A stretch of DNA of 9,064 bases, from the NCBI GenBank assembly GCA_934249275.1, contig CAKQKT010000077.1, forward strand, positions 1 to 9,064, written 5' to 3'. Origin of the DNA: an uncultured Sutterella sp. GTDB taxonomy: Bacteria > Pseudomonadota > Gammaproteobacteria > Burkholderiales > Burkholderiaceae_F. Numbering within the stretch: the first letter of the stretch is position 1; each line of letters begins with the position of its first letter. This document shows positions 5,764 to 9,064 of this stretch, in pieces. Below the pieces are notes generated by a model. The model saw only the letters and a list, made by a program, of their open reading frames with translations, was not told the DNA's origin and did not search any database. A program made the position numbers and the translations under genes.

Positions 5764-7205
5764 AGAGAAGAACGGTCTGCACGGCGGGCGTGCTTGCCAT
5801 AACGGCCGGCATGCCGCTGCCCGTCGCCGCGTTTCCTTTCGGAGACGGCGACGGAACCTATGATGTCATTGTGGTCGGAGCCGGAGGTGCGGGGCTCGCC
5901 GCTGCATTGTCTGCCGCAGAAGGCGGAGCATCCGTGCTTCTTGTTGAGAAGATGCCTGCGATCGGCGGCAATACCCTTCGGGCGAGCGGTCTCTTCAACG
6001 CGGCTGATCCGGTGCGCCAGAAGCCGATGGGCATCAAGGATTCGCCGGATTGGCACTATGAGCAGATGATGGCTTCGGGACAGGGCAGAAATGATCCGGC
6101 CGTCGTGAGGCGGTTTGTGGATGAGGCGCTTCCGACCTTGAACTGGCTGGAGTCTCTTGGCGTGCGATTCATGCCCGAGACCGTGGCGACCTGGGGCGCG
6201 GAATGGCCTCGCGGCCACAAGCCGATGCAGCCCAGAGGTCAGTCCTACATTCGCACGCTGTCTTCGGAGTGCATTCGTCGAGGCGTGAAGATCCGAACGC
6301 GCTGCGCCATGAAGAGCCTTTTGATGAAGGATGGGAGAGCCGTCGGGATCACTGCGGAGGATCGGACGCCGGATTCAAAGGACAAGCTGCTTGTCTTTCA
6401 TGCGAGAAAGGCTGTTATTTTGACGGCGGGCGGCTTTTCGTCCAATCCGAAGCTCGTGGAGAAATATCGGCCGGATCTTGCCGGCATTCCGACGGACAAC
6501 AATCCCGGCAACACGGGCGAGGTCATGCTTGAGGCAATGCGGGTCGGAGCGGCTTCGAACGCATTGTCAAGCATTCAGTGCGTGCCCGGGGCGCCTGCGG
6601 GACGTCCCTTCCAGGTCAGACTTGATCTTGATGTCGGACGCGTGCTGATGGTTGACGGCAGGGGACGCCGCTTCATTGACGAGGACGGCTCGCGCGACAG
6701 GCTGGCGCAGGCGATTCTTGCAAGGCCTCGAGGATCCGTCTGGATGGTGGCCGACAACGGCGCCGTCAATGCCATGGATCTCATCAGCCGAAAGGACGTT
6801 TATCGCGGGCTTCAGACGGGCGATGCCATTCGTGCGGAAGACTGGTCGAAGCTGGCGGAGAAGATGGGCATGGATGCAGCGGCGTTGATCGACAGCGTGC
6901 GCGTCTTCAATGTCGAGGCGGGCATGGGCGGCGGCAAATGTGCTCGAGTGCGCTGCATGCCGCTCTCGGAGCCGCCATTCTGGGCGTCGAGAGTGGTCCT
7001 TAATATTCATACGACAATGGGCGGACTCGTCATCACGCCGGATGCGGAAGTTGTCGGCGGGGACGGAAGGCCTATGCCGGGTCTCTATGCCGCCGGCGAG
7101 ATCACCGGAAGCGTGCATGGTGAAAATCGCATCGGCGGTAATGGAATTGCGGACGCGCTCACTTTCGGGCGGATTGCCGGAAGAGCAGCAGTTGCCAAAA
7201 AGTAG
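5760..7205 (+). CDS. Exported FAD-dependent reductase, fumarate-reductase/flavocytochrome c flavoprotein family
   Basis: The 481-residue FAD_binding_2 protein has an N-terminal MKRRTVCTAG, a Tat-like signal with likely cleavage after A24. The FAD site is DVIVVGAGGAGLAAAL (35-50), with E63 for the ribose and GGNTLRASG (69-77). Compared from memory with Shewanella fumarate reductase, it keeps the proton-donor Arg (R312, IDEDGSRD), one of the His pair (H417, IHTTMGG) and the substrate Arg (R457, GENRIGGNGIAD). It lacks the QxHPT His (here QCVPG, 273-277) and the T-E-A-V-R-G segment. It is therefore probably an enoate-type reductase for something other than fumarate. There is no haem or FMN-binding domain, so electrons must come from a separate periplasmic donor. 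It is coupled to the regulator by ATGA. Glutamate is GAG in 15 of 20 codons. Confidence 0.87.
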   Translation: MKRRTVCTAGVLAITAGMPLPVAAFPFGDGDGTYDVIVVGAGGAGLAAALSAAEGGASVLLVEKMPAIGGNTLRASGLFNAADPVRQKPMGIKDSPDWHYEQMMASGQGRNDPAVVRRFVDEALPTLNWLESLGVRFMPETVATWGAEWPRGHKPMQPRGQSYIRTLSSECIRRGVKIRTRCAMKSLLMKDGRAVGITAEDRTPDSKDKLLVFHARKAVILTAGGFSSNPKLVEKYRPDLAGIPTDNNPGNTGEVMLEAMRVGAASNALSSIQCVPGAPAGRPFQVRLDLDVGRVLMVDGRGRRFIDEDGSRDRLAQAILARPRGSVWMVADNGAVNAMDLISRKDVYRGLQTGDAIRAEDWSKLAEKMGMDAAALIDSVRVFNVEAGMGGGKCARVRCMPLSEPPFWASRVVLNIHTTMGGLVITPDAEVVGGDGRPMPGLYAAGEITGSVHGENRIGGNGIADALTFGRIAGRAAVAKK

Positions 7206-7234
7206 GATCACGATTTTTCTCGCTTGTCAAGACC

Positions 7235-7259
7235 CGAATGTGCTTTTGATTCGGATGGG
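7235..7259 (+). promoter_or_regulatory. Candidate operator, CGAAT-N11-TCGGATGGG (copy 1)
   Basis: The pattern overlaps the -35 and spacer of the promoter of the second flavoprotein. In this copy CCGAAT (7234-7239) and ATTCGG (7249-7254) also form a perfect inverted repeat with a 9-base centre. The same pattern with identical spacing recurs at 8949-8973. Confidence 0.45.
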
Positions 7260-7272
7260 CGGTGTCTATAGT
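7246..7272 (+). promoter_or_regulatory. Candidate promoter of the second flavoprotein
   Basis: TTGATT (7246-7251) and TATAGT (7267-7272) are 15 bases apart, slightly short, which suits an activated promoter. The start near 7279 leaves a leader of about 58 bases that includes a hairpin. No terminator is visible between the preceding gene and this promoter. Confidence 0.5.
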
Positions 7273-7282
7273 CACACTCAAG

Positions 7283-7306
7283 CGATGCGGGCGCACAGCC
7301 GCATCG
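7283..7306 (+). repeat. Leader hairpin upstream of the second flavoprotein
   Basis: CGATGCGG (7283-7290) pairs perfectly with CCGCATCG (7299-7306) around an 8-base loop. It lies at the very 5' end of the predicted mRNA, 17 bases before the GGAG ribosome site. No T-run follows, so it is not a terminator; a 5' stabilising stem or a protein site is possible. Confidence 0.5.
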
Positions 7307-7336
7307 GGACCAAGATGACCAATGGAGACTAGAGAA

Positions 7337-8809
7337 ATGACAACCTCCCGTCGTGAATTCTTCAAGACCGCCGCCATGGGCGCGGTCGGTGCCGGCGCTG
7401 CGTTCGGCACGGTTGCTGCCGAAGCCAAGGCCAAGGCTCCTTCCAAGTACGACCTCATCATTCTGGGCGCCGGCTGCGGCGGCCTGACCTGCGCCGTGCG
7501 CGCTGCTCAAAACGGCCTCAAGCCGCTTCTTCTTGAAAAGATGGCCATGCCTGCCGGCAACACGATCTACGCGGCTGGCTTCCTGCTCGGTGTGAACACC
7601 TCCTTCCAGAAGGCCAAGAACGTTCAGGGCGACTCCGTCGAACAATTCCTCAAGGACTGGATGAAGGTTACGCAGGGCAAGGCCGATGAAAGGCTTGCTC
7701 GAGTGGTTTGCGAAAACGCCGACGCCACTCTGGAATGGATGCACAACTTCTGCGGCGTGAACTTCGCAGCCGGCTCCAAGCTTGTCTGGCCGATGCTCTC
7801 CCGCGCTCACCTTGTTGTCGGCGAACACAAGCCGGGCGGCGGCGAACTCGCTCTTACTCTCATGAAGAAGGCCAAGGAGCTCGGTGTTGAAATCCGCTTC
7901 AACACGAAGGCTGTGGCATTGCTTTCCGATGAAAAGACCGGCGCCGTCAACGGCGTGCGCGTGAAGACCAAGGAAGGCCTCTCCGAAGTGCATTCCAAGT
8001 TCGGTGTTGTGCTCGCCACCGGCGGCTTCTCCGCCAACCAGGCCATGGTTACGCAGTACATTGGTTCGGGCGGCGCCAAGATGCCGATCCGCGGTTCGCG
8101 CATCATCGCCGGCGAGAACATCAATCTTGCGCTTCCGTTCATGCCGAAGATCGTCAACGTTGACCAGTATCACTGCGGTCCGATCTACGGCCCGACCGGC
8201 GCCAACCCGCTCAACATCGTCAACAACGGCATTTGCGTCAATGACAAGGGCGAGCGCTTCACGGACGAAGGCCAGACCTACGTTCAGATGTCCCGCGACG
8301 TTGCGGCCATGACCAAGGCCAACTGGGCTTATATGATCGTCGACCAGGCCGGTCACGATATCCCGATTCTCGCTAACGACTGGGAATCCTACAAGCGCAC
8401 CAAGGCGCCGGTTTACGTCGGCCAGACGCTTGAAGAGGCTGCGGAAAAGGCCGGTCTTCCGGTTGACGCCGTCAAGGCAACGGTCAAGGCCTACAACGAA
8501 GCGATCGCCGAAGGCAAGGGCAAGACCCTGACGCCGGTCAATACGCTTCCGAAGCCCCGCACGGTTGAAAAGGCTCCGTTCTACATCGTCCCGTTCCAGG
8601 GCGGCATGACGGCAACCTTCGGCGGTCCGCTCATCAATGTCAAGGGCCAGGTGCTCGACACTGAAAACCGCGTGATCGACGGCCTCTTCGCCATCGGCAA
8701 CGCAGCGGGCGGCCTCTTCTACGACAACTACATCGGCGGTGCCCAGCTGACGAGCGCTGCAGTGTACGGCATCGTGGTGGCCGACTTCGTCAAGGCTGCG
8801 AAGAAGTAA
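7337..8809 (+). CDS. Tat-exported FAD-dependent oxidoreductase, divergent fumarate-reductase/ketosteroid-dehydrogenase-like flavoprotein
   Basis: The 490-residue protein has a canonical Tat signal (SRREFFK, 4-10; likely AEA cleavage at 28-30). The FAD site is IILGAGCGGL (41-50), with E67 and AGNTIYAAG (73-81). A C-terminal FAD segment reads GLFAIGNAAGG (449-459). At the fumarate-reductase proton-donor Arg position (fourth residue after RFxDE) it has Y315. At the substrate-Arg position it has Y465 (DNYIGG), and the catalytic HHT is replaced by TAT (425-427). Tyr at both places recalls 3-ketosteroid dehydrogenases, so a neutral, perhaps enone-like substrate is more likely than a dicarboxylate. 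It has no haem or FMN domain. The ATG at 7337 has GGAG 9 bases upstream; an in-frame ATG at 7322 overlaps that site. Glutamate is GAA in 21 of 25 codons, unlike its neighbour, suggesting strong expression. Confidence 0.86.
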   Translation: MTTSRREFFKTAAMGAVGAGAAFGTVAAEAKAKAPSKYDLIILGAGCGGLTCAVRAAQNGLKPLLLEKMAMPAGNTIYAAGFLLGVNTSFQKAKNVQGDSVEQFLKDWMKVTQGKADERLARVVCENADATLEWMHNFCGVNFAAGSKLVWPMLSRAHLVVGEHKPGGGELALTLMKKAKELGVEIRFNTKAVALLSDEKTGAVNGVRVKTKEGLSEVHSKFGVVLATGGFSANQAMVTQYIGSGGAKMPIRGSRIIAGENINLALPFMPKIVNVDQYHCGPIYGPTGANPLNIVNNGICVNDKGERFTDEGQTYVQMSRDVAAMTKANWAYMIVDQAGHDIPILANDWESYKRTKAPVYVGQTLEEAAEKAGLPVDAVKATVKAYNEAIAEGKGKTLTPVNTLPKPRTVEKAPFYIVPFQGGMTATFGGPLINVKGQVLDTENRVIDGLFAIGNAAGGLFYDNYIGGAQLTSAAVYGIVVADFVKAAKK

Positions 8810-8851
8810 AAGCTTCGGGTTTTCAGAACGCTCAAGCAATACGCACAAGAA

Positions 8852-8884
8852 GGACGCACGCCTGCACAAGAACGGGCGGCGTCC
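8852..8884 (+). repeat. First of two back-to-back hairpins after the second flavoprotein
   Basis: GGACGC (8852-8857) pairs with GCGTCC (8879-8884). After a bulged A, CGCC (8859-8862) pairs with GGCG (8875-8878), giving 10 bp around a 12-base loop. It abuts the terminator stem directly and probably protects the 3' end. Confidence 0.5.
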
Positions 8885-8930
8885 GGACCTCTACGGGGAT
8901 CTCTTTCGGAAGGAAGAGGTCCTTCTTTTT
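8885..8930 (+). terminator. Terminator of the second flavoprotein
   Basis: GGACCTCT (8885-8892) pairs with AGAGGTCC (8915-8922), followed by TTCTTTTT (8923-8930). The interior is long (22 bases) and can pair partly. The overlapping GTCCGGAC palindrome (8881-8888) could compete with this fold. Confidence 0.78.
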
Positions 8931-8948
8931 ATCGCATTCTTAGAAATT

Positions 8949-8973
8949 CGAATCGTTGTCACTCTCGGATGGG
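8949..8973 (+). promoter_or_regulatory. Candidate operator, CGAAT-N11-TCGGATGGG (copy 2)
   Basis: The same 14 fixed bases as at 7235-7259 occur with the same 11-base gap, although the gap bases differ. TCGGATGGG lies in the promoter spacer, 6 bases before the -10; in copy 1 the distance is 7. An 8-base palindrome ATTCGAAT (8946-8953) covers the left half. Confidence 0.45.
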
Positions 8974-8985
8974 TTCGCGTATGAT
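8956..8985 (+). promoter_or_regulatory. Promoter for a gene beyond the right edge
   Basis: TTGTCA (8956-8961) and TATGAT (8980-8985), each 5 of 6, are 18 bases apart. The start would be near 8992. No open start codon with a ribosome site follows before the window ends. The rest (8986-9064) is leader-like and contains a TTCTCG/CGAGAA inverted repeat (8996-9001 with 9019-9024). Confidence 0.6.
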
Positions 8986-9064
8986 TGATCCTAAGTTCTC
9001 GGGTTGATTTTGGGGCTACGAGAATCTGAAATTTGAAAAACTACCGCCAAAGCCGCTAAGCCAA

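Noticed and set aside
7322..7336. Upstream ATG of the second flavoprotein (would add METRE)
   Set aside because: It overlaps the GGAG used by the 7337 ATG and moves the Tat motif away from the N-terminus without its own ribosome site.
7208..8869. Very long open frame (553 codons) on the minus strand opposite the second flavoprotein
   Set aside because: It is a codon-bias artefact: biased third positions keep the antisense frame open. It has no recognisable domain, and the plus-strand gene is well supported by family motifs.
1..9064. CRISPR arrays, tRNA/rRNA genes, insertion sequences, phage attachment sites
   Set aside because: Reading both strands I found no regularly spaced repeats, no tRNA cloverleaf, no transposase motifs and no terminal inverted repeats with target duplications.

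Overview
The window looks like a chromosomal segment of a gut-type betaproteobacterium, most likely Sutterellaceae (Burkholderiales). This is an inference from the tsf-pyrH-frr proteins, the strong GAA/AAG/GGC codon preference of the housekeeping genes, and the presence of several Tat-exported stand-alone flavoproteins. No marker gene fixes the species.

Region 1 (1-1980) is housekeeping: the 3' end of tsf, a terminator, a good sigma70 promoter, pyrH, a hairpin, frr, and then two strong terminators that face each other. This is the conserved rpsB-tsf-pyrH-frr translation/nucleotide cluster.

Region 2 (1980-8930) is an accessory module placed directly after frr. A Tat-exported TIM-barrel protein of the sugar phosphate isomerase/epimerase type is on the minus strand. 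It is divergent from a plus-strand operon encoding a TtrS-like sensor kinase (PhnD-type periplasmic domain, one membrane segment, HisKA/HATPase), a FixJ/TtrR-type response regulator, and a Tat-exported FAD reductase whose ATG overlaps the regulator stop (ATGA). A second exported flavoprotein follows under its own promoter, ends in tandem hairpins, and has the codon bias of a highly expressed gene.

The proposed logic, which is inference, is that a periplasmic small molecule is sensed by the TtrS-like kinase. The regulator then activates secreted flavin reductases that use an organic acceptor, and the exported isomerase/lyase may prepare or process the same substrate. No molybdoenzyme, Fe-S subunit, cytochrome or transporter lies in the window, so this is not a tetrathionate reductase locus despite the sensor family.

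A 25-bp pattern (CGAAT, 11 bases, TCGGATGGG) occurs at the promoter of the second flavoprotein and again, with identical spacing, at a promoter near the right edge (8949-8985) that drives an unseen downstream gene. It is the best candidate for a shared operator.
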